A program made the position numbers and the translations under genes. Below, piece by piece: positions 1 to 5,947 of a stretch of 7,464 bases of DNA (position 1 is the stretch's first letter; every line of letters starts with the position of its first letter). The DNA comes from Lysobacteraceae bacterium (lineage in GTDB: Bacteria; Pseudomonadota; Gammaproteobacteria; Xanthomonadales; Xanthomonadaceae): assembly GCA_004173415.1 (NCBI GenBank), contig SEHC01000143.1, positions 1 through 7,464 on the forward strand, given 5' to 3'. The notes under the pieces were generated by a model. It was not told where the DNA came from, searched no databases, and was given only the letters and a program-made list of their open reading frames with translations.

Positions 1-231
1 GATGGCCTGGCCGTGCCGGTCGACATCCTGATGGCGCAGGACGACCCGGTGATCCCGTTCGAGGATTTCCGCGCCTGGCGGCTGCCGCCGATCGCCCGCC
101 TGGAGATCGCCCGCTGGGGTGGGCACTGCGGCTTCATCGAGAACGCGGCCTGCGATGGCTTCAGCGAGCGCTGGGTCGCCGGACGCCTGCTGCAGGCCCT
201 GCCGGGGGGAGCCGGGCACGCGGGCGGCTAG
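1..231 (+). CDS. alpha/beta hydrolase, YheT-like, 3' end only
   Basis: The reading frame is open from base 1 and stops at TAG 229-231, so only the last 76 residues are present. Two catalytic-triad elements of an alpha/beta hydrolase are visible. The acid lies in the QDDPVIP loop after a beta strand (VDILMA), and the histidine in GGHCGFIE. The spacing and the wording (DDPVIP ... GGHCGF) resemble the YheT/ABHD1-3 branch, whose bacterial members are presumed esterases or lipases of unknown physiological substrate. The nucleophile serine lies outside the window. The tail after the helix ERWVAGRLLQAL is a short Gly/Ala-rich extension. The next gene starts 32 bases downstream on the same strand, so the two may be co-transcribed. 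The family call is fairly secure; the exact subfamily is an inference. Confidence 0.75.
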   Translation, partial: DGLAVPVDILMAQDDPVIPFEDFRAWRLPPIARLEIARWGGHCGFIENAACDGFSERWVAGRLLQALPGGAGHAGG

Positions 232-263
232 AATGGTCGCCTACCCAGACGCTGCCGGATTCC

Positions 264-2330
264 ATGCAAGACAAGATCATTGATGCACTGCGCCGCAACG
301 CGCTCGACGAAGCGCTGGAACAGGCGCGCGAATGGGCGCAGCTGCAGCCCGGCGACCCGCAGGCGCATCGCTGGCTGGCGGTCGCCGCCCAGCAGCGCGG
401 CGACCAGGACGGGGCGATGCGCAGCATCGACCAGGCCATTGCCCTGGCCCCGGAAGACGACAACCTGCAGCTGGTGCGCGCCAGCCTGCTGATCGCCAAC
501 CGCCAGCCGGAGGCGGCCGAGGCTGCGCTCGGTGCGGCCAGCGGACTCAATCCCAACCAGTTCGGCGCCTACCTGATGCAGGCCCAGCTGGCCTTCGGCC
601 GGGGCGACCTGGACGAAGCCGAGCGCCTCAACCGCCTCGCCGCCCGGGTCGCGCCCGAGCATCCGCAACTGGCGGTGATCGACGGCATGCTGGCCCTGCA
701 GCGCGGCGACGTGGAGGCCGCGCTCGGCCAGGTGACCCGGGCGCTGCAGCAGGCGCCTGAAGACGCGCAGCTGCGTTACGTGCTGGGCTTCATCTACATG
801 CGCAAGCGCCACTGGGCGTTCGCCGAGCAGGCCTTCCGCGGCGTGCTGGAGAGGATTCCGGCGGCGACCGGCCTGCGCGGCCTGATTTCCGACCTGGTCA
901 ATCGCCAGGACCGTCCGGCCGAGGCGGCCGACGAACTGGCCCCGTTGCTGCAGGACCCGGCCACCGCCACCCCGGCCGTGCACCGCGCCGCCGGCCTGCT
1001 GCGCACCGCCGCCCGGCAACCGGAGCAGGCCCTGCCGTTGCTGCGCACGGCGCTGGCTTCGATGCCCGCCGACCGGCCGACCCTGCAGGCGCTGGTCTCG
1101 GTCTGGCGCGAGCTGGGCCTGGACGACGATGCGCGGGCCTCGCTGGATGCCGCCCTGGCCACCACCCCCGATGCGTCGGACCTGTGGCGCGCGCGGCTGC
1201 TGTTCGCGGCCGACGAGTCCGCCGGCCGCGAGATCCTGCAGCGCTGGGCCGCGGCGATGCCGCAATCCACCCTGCCCGCGGAAATACTGCTGGCCCGCCA
1301 GCAGGCCGCCGGCGACCAGGCCGCGGCCGATGCCACCGCCGCGCAGCTGCTGCACCTGCAGGACACCCATGCCGGGGCCCGGCTGCATGTGCTGGACGGG
1401 CTGATGGCCCAGGACCCGGCCCAGGCGGTGGCCCGGATCGAGGCCTGGCTGCTGACCGCCACGGCGGCTTCGGACCGGCGCTTCCTGCTCGGCCTGCTCG
1501 GGGTCAGCCACGACCAGCGCGGCGATTCGGCCGCCGCGGTCGCCGCGTGGACCCGCATGCAGGCCGAAGTGGCGCCGCAACGGGCGCCGCTGCCGCCGCT
1601 CAGCGGGCCACGCATGGAGTGGCCGGAGCTGGCCGAGCGTCCACCGCATGCGCGCCGGGTCGCGTTCCTGTGGGGCGCGCCGGGTTCGGCGGTGGAGCGC
1701 CTGGCCGCGGTCATGGAGTCGCTGGGCGACCCGTTCCGCTCCGATCGCTTCGGCCCCTCGCCGCCGCAGGACGGATTCCAGTCCTATGAACTGATCGAAG
1801 GCCTGGACTCCGGGCGCCTCTCCGGCCGCGACGTGGTCGAACGCTGGCGCGCGGCGCTGCCCTCGCGCGACCTGCCCGGCGGCGATGTGTTCGACTGGCT
1901 GCCGTGGTGGGACAACGCCCTGCTGGTGGCCCTGCGCCCGCACCTGCGCGAGGCGATGCTGCTCATCGCCGTGCGCGATCCGCGCGACATGCTGCTGGAC
2001 TGGCTGGCCTTCGGATCGGCCGCGCCGTTCGCCTTCCCCTCGCCGGAACAGGCCGCCGAGTGGATGGCCAATTCGCTGAACCAGGCCGCGGCGCTGTTCG
2101 AGTACCAGTGGTTCCCCAACCGCGTGATCCACACCGACTCGATCGGCAGCGATCCGCAGGCCGCCGCGGCGGTACTCGGCGAAGCGCTGGAGGCCGAACT
2201 GCCGGCCCCGGCCTCGGTCGGGCCCGGGCACTTCCCGGCCGGCCACTGGCGCCACTACAGCCAGGCCCTGGCCGGGGCCTTCGCCGTGCTGGCGCCGGTC
2301 GCCCGGCGCCTGGGCTACCCTGAAAGCTGA
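264..2330 (+). CDS. TPR protein with C-terminal sulfotransferase-like domain
   Basis: This 688-residue protein has two parts. Residues 1 to about 420 are helical tetratricopeptide-type repeats, with recurring A..A/L/P periodicity such as EALEQAREWAQLQPGDPQAH and AERLNRLAARVAPEHPQ. Residues from about 460 to 685 resemble the sulfotransferase fold that often follows TPRs in proteobacterial proteins. Strand VAFLWGAPGS (466-475) sits where the 5'-phosphosulfate loop should be, and VRDPRDMLLDWL (570-581) matches the 3'-phosphate-binding motif. The first motif lacks the usual Arg-Ser-Gly-Thr-Thr core, so PAPS binding and catalysis are doubtful; a protein-binding or vestigial role is possible. There is no signal peptide or membrane segment, so it should be cytoplasmic. 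ATG 264 was chosen because MQDKIIDALRRN begins the first repeat; no good Shine-Dalgarno is visible. The downstream PEBP gene begins 21 bases after the stop. The actual function is unknown. Confidence 0.8.
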   Translation: MQDKIIDALRRNALDEALEQAREWAQLQPGDPQAHRWLAVAAQQRGDQDGAMRSIDQAIALAPEDDNLQLVRASLLIANRQPEAAEAALGAASGLNPNQFGAYLMQAQLAFGRGDLDEAERLNRLAARVAPEHPQLAVIDGMLALQRGDVEAALGQVTRALQQAPEDAQLRYVLGFIYMRKRHWAFAEQAFRGVLERIPAATGLRGLISDLVNRQDRPAEAADELAPLLQDPATATPAVHRAAGLLRTAARQPEQALPLLRTALASMPADRPTLQALVSVWRELGLDDDARASLDAALATTPDASDLWRARLLFAADESAGREILQRWAAAMPQSTLPAEILLARQQAAGDQAAADATAAQLLHLQDTHAGARLHVLDGLMAQDPAQAVARIEAWLLTATAASDRRFLLGLLGVSHDQRGDSAAAVAAWTRMQAEVAPQRAPLPPLSGPRMEWPELAERPPHARRVAFLWGAPGSAVERLAAVMESLGDPFRSDRFGPSPPQDGFQSYELIEGLDSGRLSGRDVVERWRAALPSRDLPGGDVFDWLPWWDNALLVALRPHLREAMLLIAVRDPRDMLLDWLAFGSAAPFAFPSPEQAAEWMANSLNQAAALFEYQWFPNRVIHTDSIGSDPQAAAAVLGEALEAELPAPASVGPGHFPAGHWRHYSQALAGAFAVLAPVARRLGYPES

Positions 2331-2351
2331 GTCCGGCAGAGGCAGACAGGC

Positions 2352-2966
2352 ATGCGCATCCGCAGCGACAGCTTCGATAATGCCAGCGTGATCCCGGAGG
2401 CCTTCACCATGGGCGCGGCCGACGGCTTCGGTGGCAACCGCAATCCGCACCTGGCCTGGGACGAGGTGCCGCCGGGCACGCGCTCGTTCGCCCTGCTGTG
2501 CATCGATCCGGATGCGCCGACGGTGGCGGCGACGGTCGGCCGCACCGACCTGCAGATCCCGGTGGAGCAGCCGCGGGCCGCGTTCATCCACTGGGTGATG
2601 GTCGACATCCCGGCCTCCATCCGGACCATCGAGGCGGGCAGCTGCAGCGACGGCATCAGCGCCCGCGGCAAGCAGGATCCGCCAGGCCCGGCCGGCGCGC
2701 GCCAGGGCCTCAACGACTACACCGGATGGTTCGCCGGCGATGCCGGCATGGGCGGGGACTACTTCGGCTACGACGGTCCGTACCCGCCGTTCAACGACCT
2801 GCGCCGCCACCGCTATTTCTTCCGCCTGTTCGCGCTGGACGTGGAAAGACTCGACCTTCCGGCGCGCTTCGGCGCCGCCGAGGCGTTGAGGGCGATGCAG
2901 GGCCACGTGCTGGGCGAGGCCCTGGTCCACGGCAGCTATTCGCTGAACCCCGCGGTCGCCGGCTGA
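2352..2966 (+). CDS. YbhB/YbcL family Raf kinase inhibitor-like (PEBP) protein
   Basis: This 204-residue protein belongs to the phosphatidylethanolamine-binding protein family, which forms a small beta fold with an anion-binding pocket. Visible signature elements are PHLAWDEVPPGTRSFAL (32-48), the pocket motif DPDAP (52-56), HWVMVDIP (80-87), GYDGPYPPFND (139-149) followed by HRYFFRLFALD, and a terminal GEALVHGSYS. The usual bacterial GPCPP is GPYPP here. It is longer than E. coli YbhB (158 residues) because of an insert around residues 58-75 and a longer central loop. There is no signal peptide, so it is probably cytoplasmic. AGAGG at 2338-2342 is a plausible ribosome-binding site, nine bases before the ATG. 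The gene follows the TPR gene closely and ends 15 bases from the convergent uppP stop. The biological role of bacterial PEBPs is poorly defined, so no substrate is proposed. Confidence 0.9.
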   Translation: MRIRSDSFDNASVIPEAFTMGAADGFGGNRNPHLAWDEVPPGTRSFALLCIDPDAPTVAATVGRTDLQIPVEQPRAAFIHWVMVDIPASIRTIEAGSCSDGISARGKQDPPGPAGARQGLNDYTGWFAGDAGMGGDYFGYDGPYPPFNDLRRHRYFFRLFALDVERLDLPARFGAAEALRAMQGHVLGEALVHGSYSLNPAVAG

Positions 2967-2981
2967 CCCCGCCGGCGCGGC

Positions 2982-3812
2982 TCAGCTGCCGGTCGGCACC
3001 AGCAGCAACAGCGCCGCGCCGAGCACGAAGCGGTACACCGCGAAGGCGGTGAAGCGGTGGCTCTGGATGTAGTTCAACAGCCACTTCACCGCGACGAAGG
3101 CGGTGACCGCCGAGGCGACGAAGGCCACCGCGAACGCGGCCCAGTTCTCGTTCGCCGCCTCGCCCGACTGGATCACGTCGATCAGCTCGTAGGCGGTGGC
3201 CGCGAACATGGTCGGAATGCCGACCAGGAAGGCGAACTCGGTGGCCGCGGCGCGGTTGGTGGTGCCGAACAGCAGGGCCACGAAGATCGTCGCCGCCGAA
3301 CGCGAGGTGCCGGGAAACACGCCTGCCACCACCTGGGCGACGCCCACCAGGATCGCCACCGTCCAGGTGATCGTGCTGCGTTCGCCCAGCGCCTGCGCCC
3401 GCCGGCCGGCGAAATACTCGGCCAGCAGCATCCACACGCCGCCCAGGACCAGGGCCCAGGCGATCGGGGCGACCTGCTCCGGCAACTCGAAACCCAGTTT
3501 CTTGACCAGCAGCCCGAGCACGGCGGTGACGCCGAAGGCCAGGGCCAGCTTGTAGGCGTAGTCGCGCGGGGCCTGGCCGTGCACGTTCGAATCGCTGGGC
3601 CGCAGGAAACTCATGCCCAGCTGCCACAGCCGCTGCCGGTAGATCAGCACCACCGCCAGGATCGCGCCGGCCTGGATACCGATGTTGAACAGGTCGCTGC
3701 GCGGGCCGAGCCAGTGCTGGGCGATCAGCAGGTGGCCGGTGCTGGAAATGGGCAGGAATTCGGTGATGCCTTCGAGGATGCCCAGCAACAGGGCGGCAAG
3801 CAGGTCGGTCAT
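2982..3812 (-). CDS. uppP: undecaprenyl-diphosphatase (bacitracin resistance protein)
   Basis: UppP/BacA is an integral inner-membrane enzyme. It dephosphorylates undecaprenyl diphosphate to recycle the lipid carrier for peptidoglycan and other envelope glycans, and its overproduction gives bacitracin tolerance. The 276-residue length is normal for the family. Both signature regions are present: EGITEFLPISSTGH (14-27), with the Glu-xxx-Glu pair E14/E18 and H27, and PGTSRSAAT (167-175), with R171. About eight hydrophobic segments follow, and the end AVYRFVLGAALLLLVP is typical. PGTSRS rather than the E. coli PGFSRS is, from memory, usual in xanthomonad-type enzymes. The start ATG (complement of 3810-3812) begins MTDLLAALLLGILEG, which matches the family N-terminus; the preceding bases show no clear Shine-Dalgarno. 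The gene is divergent from glnA and shares its 208-base upstream region. Confidence 0.96.
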   Translation of the reverse strand: MTDLLAALLLGILEGITEFLPISSTGHLLIAQHWLGPRSDLFNIGIQAGAILAVVLIYRQRLWQLGMSFLRPSDSNVHGQAPRDYAYKLALAFGVTAVLGLLVKKLGFELPEQVAPIAWALVLGGVWMLLAEYFAGRRAQALGERSTITWTVAILVGVAQVVAGVFPGTSRSAATIFVALLFGTTNRAAATEFAFLVGIPTMFAATAYELIDVIQSGEAANENWAAFAVAFVASAVTAFVAVKWLLNYIQSHRFTAFAVYRFVLGAALLLLVPTGS

Positions 3813-3846
3813 GGGCGTGGGTCAGGGGGCGCAGCGGGCAAGAATA

Positions 3847-3906
3847 GTGCATTCAGCTACCGGCCATCTTGGTGCACCTATTCAGTGCAATCCCCGGAAT
3901 GGTGCA
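3847..3906 (+). promoter_or_regulatory. cluster of NtrC-type half-sites upstream of glnA
   Basis: GTGCA occurs at 3847, 3872, 3885 and 3902, and TGCAC at 3873. The best full site is 3873-3889: TGCAC, seven bases, GTGCA, a perfect dyad with the NtrC arrangement (GCACC-N5-GGTGC type, one mismatch). A weaker site at 3891-3905 has a perfect right half (GGTGC) and a 3/5 left half, centred 17 bases further on. Measured to the transcription start predicted from the sigma-54 promoter (about 3994), the two centres lie near -113 and -96, a normal enhancer distance for phosphorylated NtrC. This is established logic for glnA in enteric bacteria; binding here is inferred. The sites also lie upstream of the divergent uppP gene. 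Confidence 0.75.
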
Positions 3907-3967
3907 AATTGCTTCAACAGACTTTCCTGTTTCCACCATAAATCAATCACTTGGAGGATCGAAAACT

Positions 3968-3983
3968 TGGCACGCGGTTTGCT
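3968..3983 (+). promoter_or_regulatory. sigma-54 (RpoN) -24/-12 promoter of glnA
   Basis: TGGCACG (3968-3974), four bases, then TTGCT (3979-3983) matches the RpoN consensus TGGCACG-N4-TTGC(A/T) without mismatch. The invariant GG (3969-3970) and GC (3981-3982) are separated by exactly ten bases. Transcription should begin about 12 bases after the GC, near 3994, giving a leader of about 27 bases. Together with the NtrC-type sites 80-120 bases upstream, this predicts that glnA is induced under nitrogen limitation. GAGG at 4009-4012 is the likely ribosome-binding site, eight bases before the ATG. Confidence 0.93.
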
Positions 3984-4020
3984 TTAAGCCACCCACTTAC
4001 CGAAAACCGAGGTTTTGCAG

Positions 4021-5430
4021 ATGTCTGTCGACAAAGTCGAAAAACTGATCAAGGACAACAAGGTCGAGTTCGTCGACCTGCGCTTCGCCGACCCGCGCGG
4101 CGTCCAGCACCACGTCACCTTCCCGGCCAACATCGTCGATGCCTCGCTGTTCGAGGACGGGCGCATGTTCGACGGCAGCTCGATCAGCGGCTGGAAGGGG
4201 ATCAACGAATCGGACATGGTCCTGCTGCCCGACGCCAGCACCGCCTACCTGGATCCGTTCACCGCCGACCCGACCGTGGTCCTGACCTGCGACATCCTCG
4301 ACCCGGCGACCATGCAGGACTACTCGCGCTGCCCGCGTGGTATCGCCCGCCGCGCCGAGGCCTTCCTCAAGTCCAGCGGCATCGCCGACCAGGCCTTCTT
4401 CGGCCCAGAGCCGGAATTCTTCATCTTCGATTCGGTCCGCTACGCCAACGACATGGGCAACACCTTCTTCAAGATCGAGTCCGAGGAAGCGGCCTGGAAC
4501 ACCGGCACCAAGTACGAAGGCGGCAACAGCGGCTACCGTCCCGGGGTCAAGGGCGGCTACTTCCCGGTCGCCCCGGCCGACACCCTGCACGACATCCGCG
4601 CCGAGATGTGCAAGACCCTGGAGCAGGTCGGCATCGAAGTGGAGGTGCACCACCACGAAGTGGCCACCGCCGGCCAGTGCGAGATCGGCACCAAGTTCAA
4701 TTCGCTGGTCAAGAAGGCCGACGAACTGCTGACCATGAAGTACGTGATCAAGAACGTGGCCTTCCGCAATGGCAAGACCGCGACCTTCATGCCCAAGCCG
4801 ATCGTCGGCGACAACGGCAGCGGCATGCACGTGCACCAGTCGCTGGCCAAGGGCGGCGTGAACCTGTTCTCCGGCGACGGCTACGGCGGCCTCAGCCAGA
4901 TGGCGCTGTGGTACATCGGCGGCATCTTCAAGCACGCCAAGGCGATCAACGCCTTCGCCAACTCCGGCACCAACAGCTACAAGCGCCTGGTACCGGGCTT
5001 CGAGGCGCCGGTGATGCTGGCCTACTCGGCCCGCAACCGCTCGGCCTCGTGCCGCATCCCGTGGGTCACCAACCCGAAGGCGCGGCGCATCGAGATGCGT
5101 TTCCCCGATCCGCTGCAGACCGGCTACCTGACCTTCACCGCGCTGATGATGGCCGGCCTGGACGGGATCAAGAACCAGATCGACCCGGGCGCGCCCAGCG
5201 ACAAGGACCTGTACGACCTGCCGCCGGAAGAAGAGAAGAACATCCCGCAGGTCTGCTCCAGCCTGGACCAGGCCCTGGACGCGCTCGACGCCGACCGCGA
5301 GTTCCTCAAGGCCGGTGGGGTGATGAGCGACGACTTCATCGACGGCTACATCGCGCTGAAGATGCAGGAGGTGACCAAGTTCCGCGCCGCCACCCACCCG
5401 CTCGAGTACCAGCTGTACTACGGCAACTGA
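4021..5430 (+). CDS. glnA: type I glutamine synthetase (GSI-beta)
   Basis: This enzyme makes glutamine from glutamate, ammonia and ATP as a cytoplasmic dodecamer; it is the high-affinity route of ammonium assimilation. The 469-residue product equals the E. coli length. Counting Met as 1, the conserved residues are present: FDGSSISGW in the N-terminal domain, metal ligands E130/E132 (GPEPEFFIFD), E213 and E221 (HHEVATAGQCEIG), H270 (GSGMHVHQS), flap glutamate E328 (GFEAP) and R360 (RIEMRFPDP). Tyr398 in DKDLYDLPPEE corresponds to E. coli Tyr397, the GlnE adenylylation site, so control by reversible adenylylation is expected. ATG 4021 was preferred over an in-frame TTG six bases earlier because MSVDKVEKLIKDN matches relatives and has GAGG at a suitable distance. 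Transcription is predicted from the RpoN promoter just upstream and ends at the terminator at 5484-5535. The gene appears fully intact, unlike the PII and amtB genes downstream. Confidence 0.98.
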   Translation: MSVDKVEKLIKDNKVEFVDLRFADPRGVQHHVTFPANIVDASLFEDGRMFDGSSISGWKGINESDMVLLPDASTAYLDPFTADPTVVLTCDILDPATMQDYSRCPRGIARRAEAFLKSSGIADQAFFGPEPEFFIFDSVRYANDMGNTFFKIESEEAAWNTGTKYEGGNSGYRPGVKGGYFPVAPADTLHDIRAEMCKTLEQVGIEVEVHHHEVATAGQCEIGTKFNSLVKKADELLTMKYVIKNVAFRNGKTATFMPKPIVGDNGSGMHVHQSLAKGGVNLFSGDGYGGLSQMALWYIGGIFKHAKAINAFANSGTNSYKRLVPGFEAPVMLAYSARNRSASCRIPWVTNPKARRIEMRFPDPLQTGYLTFTALMMAGLDGIKNQIDPGAPSDKDLYDLPPEEEKNIPQVCSSLDQALDALDADREFLKAGGVMSDDFIDGYIALKMQEVTKFRAATHPLEYQLYYGN

Positions 5431-5444
5431 TCAAGGCCGCGAAC

Positions 5445-5469
5445 GCCGCGGCGCCATGCGCGCCGCGGC
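5445..5469 (+). repeat. GC-rich inverted repeat after glnA
   Basis: GCCGCGGCGC (5445-5454) and GCGCCGCGGC (5460-5469) form a perfect 10-bp stem with a 5-base loop, starting 15 bases after the glnA stop codon. No T-run follows, so it is not a classical terminator by itself. It could protect the glnA mRNA 3' end from exonucleases or assist the strong terminator that begins 15 bases later. Confidence 0.6.
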
Positions 5470-5483
5470 AACCGAGTTCCAAG

Positions 5484-5535
5484 CGGCGATAGCGACGGAA
5501 TACCCCTCCCACCCGTCGCTATCGCCGTGTTTTTT
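5484..5535 (+). terminator. rho-independent terminator of glnA
   Basis: The left arm 5484-5498 (CGGCGATAGCGACGG) pairs perfectly with 5513-5527 to give a 15-bp stem. The loop is 14 bases, and a T-run follows at 5530-5535. It is one of the clearest signals in the window. It separates glnA transcription from the PII-amtB genes, which therefore need their own promoter or read-through. Confidence 0.93.
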
Positions 5536-5692
5536 CCAACGAACCACCACAGGCAGCAAAGAAGAATCGGAACAGCCAACCGCAGCTCCCTCTCCCACGT
5601 CGATTGCGGTTTCTGTTTCGTGTACGAAACCCGCTGGCCGCTTGCAAGGCCGGTTCCATCCACCCACGGGGCACATACACGCAGGAGCCTGC
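5536..5692 (+). other. upstream region of the PII-amtB genes
   Basis: This 157-base stretch between the glnA terminator and the PII start should hold the PII-amtB promoter. I searched for GG-N10-GC sigma-54 pairs and found none with acceptable -24/-12 sequence, nor a TGCAC-N7-GTGCA NtrC site, in contrast to the glnA upstream region. No convincing -35/-10 pair is seen either. The main structures are the dyad at 5615-5630 and a short palindrome CTTGCAAG (5641-5648). AGGAG at 5683-5687, five bases before the ATG, is a strong ribosome-binding site for PII. Confidence 0.5.
5615..5630. repeat. 16-bp dyad GTTTCGT-GT-ACGAAAC, possible operator
   Basis: GTTTCGT (5615-5621) and ACGAAAC (5624-5630) are perfect inverted 7-mers separated by two bases, about 65 bases upstream of the PII start codon. 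A two-base loop makes an RNA hairpin unlikely, so a dimeric protein binding site is more plausible. An alternative pairing of GCGGTTTC (5606-5613) with GAAACCCGC (5626-5634), with one bulge, is also possible. I do not recognise the motif and name no regulator. Confidence 0.45.
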
Positions 5693-5947
5693 ATGAAACT
5701 GATCACCGCCATCATCCGGCCGTTCAAGCTCGACGAGGTAAGAGAATCCTTGTCGCAAGCGGGCGTGTCCGGCATCACCGTCACCGAAGTCAAGGGCTTC
5801 GGGCGGCAGAAGGGCCATACCGAGTTGTATCGCGGCGCCGAGTACGTCGTCGACTTCCTGCCGCACCGGCTTCGCCGCGATGGCCCAGGACAGCGCGACC
5901 CCGGCAGCGGAAACCGTCGCCGCCCCCGTGGTCGATCCTGTCGCTGA
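5693..5947 (+). pseudogene. glnK: nitrogen regulatory protein PII, truncated after the T-loop
   Basis: Intact PII proteins are trimers of about 112 residues that bind ATP/ADP and 2-oxoglutarate, are uridylylated on Tyr51, and control AmtB, NtrB and GlnE. Here residues 1-57 are textbook PII: MKLITAIIRPFKLDEVRES, the segment VTEVKGFGRQKGHTELYRG containing Gln39, and Tyr51 in AEYVVDFLP. After Pro57 the homology stops abruptly. The remaining 27 residues (HRLRRDGPGQ..., ten of them Arg) are the amtB 5' region read out of frame, ending at TGA 5945-5947. The B-loop (TGKIGDG), the C-loop RIRTGE and the rest of the second beta-alpha-beta unit are absent, so nucleotide binding and trimer assembly should fail. 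A strong AGGAG site precedes the ATG, so a short peptide may still be made. The linkage to amtB suggests glnK, but the fragment cannot distinguish glnK from glnB. A second PII gene elsewhere in the genome is possible. Confidence 0.9.
5858..5882 (+). other. deletion scar joining PII to the amtB signal-peptide region
   Basis: CTGCCG (5858-5863) still encodes Leu56-Pro57 of PII. From about 5862 the bases make sense only in another frame, reading R-T-G-F-A-A-M-A-Q-D into AmtB; F-A-A-M-A then Q-D looks like the end of a signal peptide with an Ala-x-Ala cleavage site. The two frames differ by +1, and no frame of the following bases restores PII, so a single-base error cannot explain it. From family lengths, about 55 PII codons, the intergenic spacer and about 15-20 amtB codons are missing, roughly 0.25-0.3 kb. 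The exact breakpoint cannot be fixed without an intact relative. Confidence 0.8.

Noticed and set aside
228..2930. A 900-codon open frame on the minus strand opposite the TPR and PEBP genes
   Set aside because: It is a shadow of two well-supported plus-strand genes in very GC-rich DNA. Its translation is a low-complexity Arg/Gly/Gln/Ala string without recognisable domains.
2958..2976. GCCGGC-N7-GCCGGC as a bidirectional terminator between the PEBP gene and uppP
   Set aside because: The stem is only 6 bp, and there is no T-run on either strand. Such short GC repeats are expected by chance in this composition.
3909..3942. TTGCTT ... CATAAA as a sigma-70 promoter for glnA
   Set aside because: The spacer of 22 bases is too long, and the alternative TTCAAC -35 is a poor match. 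The perfect RpoN site downstream is the better explanation.
4015..4020. TTG 4015 as the glnA start
   Set aside because: It adds only Met-Gln before MSVDKVEK, lies very close to GAGG (4009-4012), and does not match the usual 469-residue length.
3997..5397. A 466-codon open frame on the minus strand opposite glnA
   Set aside because: glnA is certain on the plus strand; the antisense frame is a composition-driven shadow full of Val/Gly/His/Asp repeats.
3951..5492. A 513-codon plus-strand frame overlapping all of glnA in another phase
   Set aside because: Its Arg/Gly/Pro-rich product has no homology, and GGAGG near 3953 is not followed by a sensible start. Only the glnA frame carries conserved protein motifs.
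5669..5683. GGGGCACATACACGC as a sigma-54 promoter for PII
   Set aside because: The spacing between the GGCAC and GC elements is nine, not ten; the -12 TTGC is missing; and it would leave almost no room before the ribosome-binding site.
5861..5870. CCGCACCGGC at the junction as a remnant of the PII C-terminal RIRTGE coding sequence or a microhomology used for the deletion
   Set aside because: It encodes R-T-G in the amtB frame and could be a relic, but equally fits a signal-peptide end. It cannot be decided without an intact relative.
5858..5882. A programmed frameshift producing a PII-AmtB fusion protein
   Set aside because: A +1 shift near CTG-C-CGC would join the frames, but there is no slippery sequence or stimulating structure. 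The fusion would still lack half of PII and the AmtB signal peptide.
5864..5947. A simple frameshift or sequencing indel as the cause of the PII truncation
   Set aside because: None of the three plus-strand frames after 5863 continues PII (KVK..., TGKIGDG, RIRTGE). The segment is absent, not shifted.
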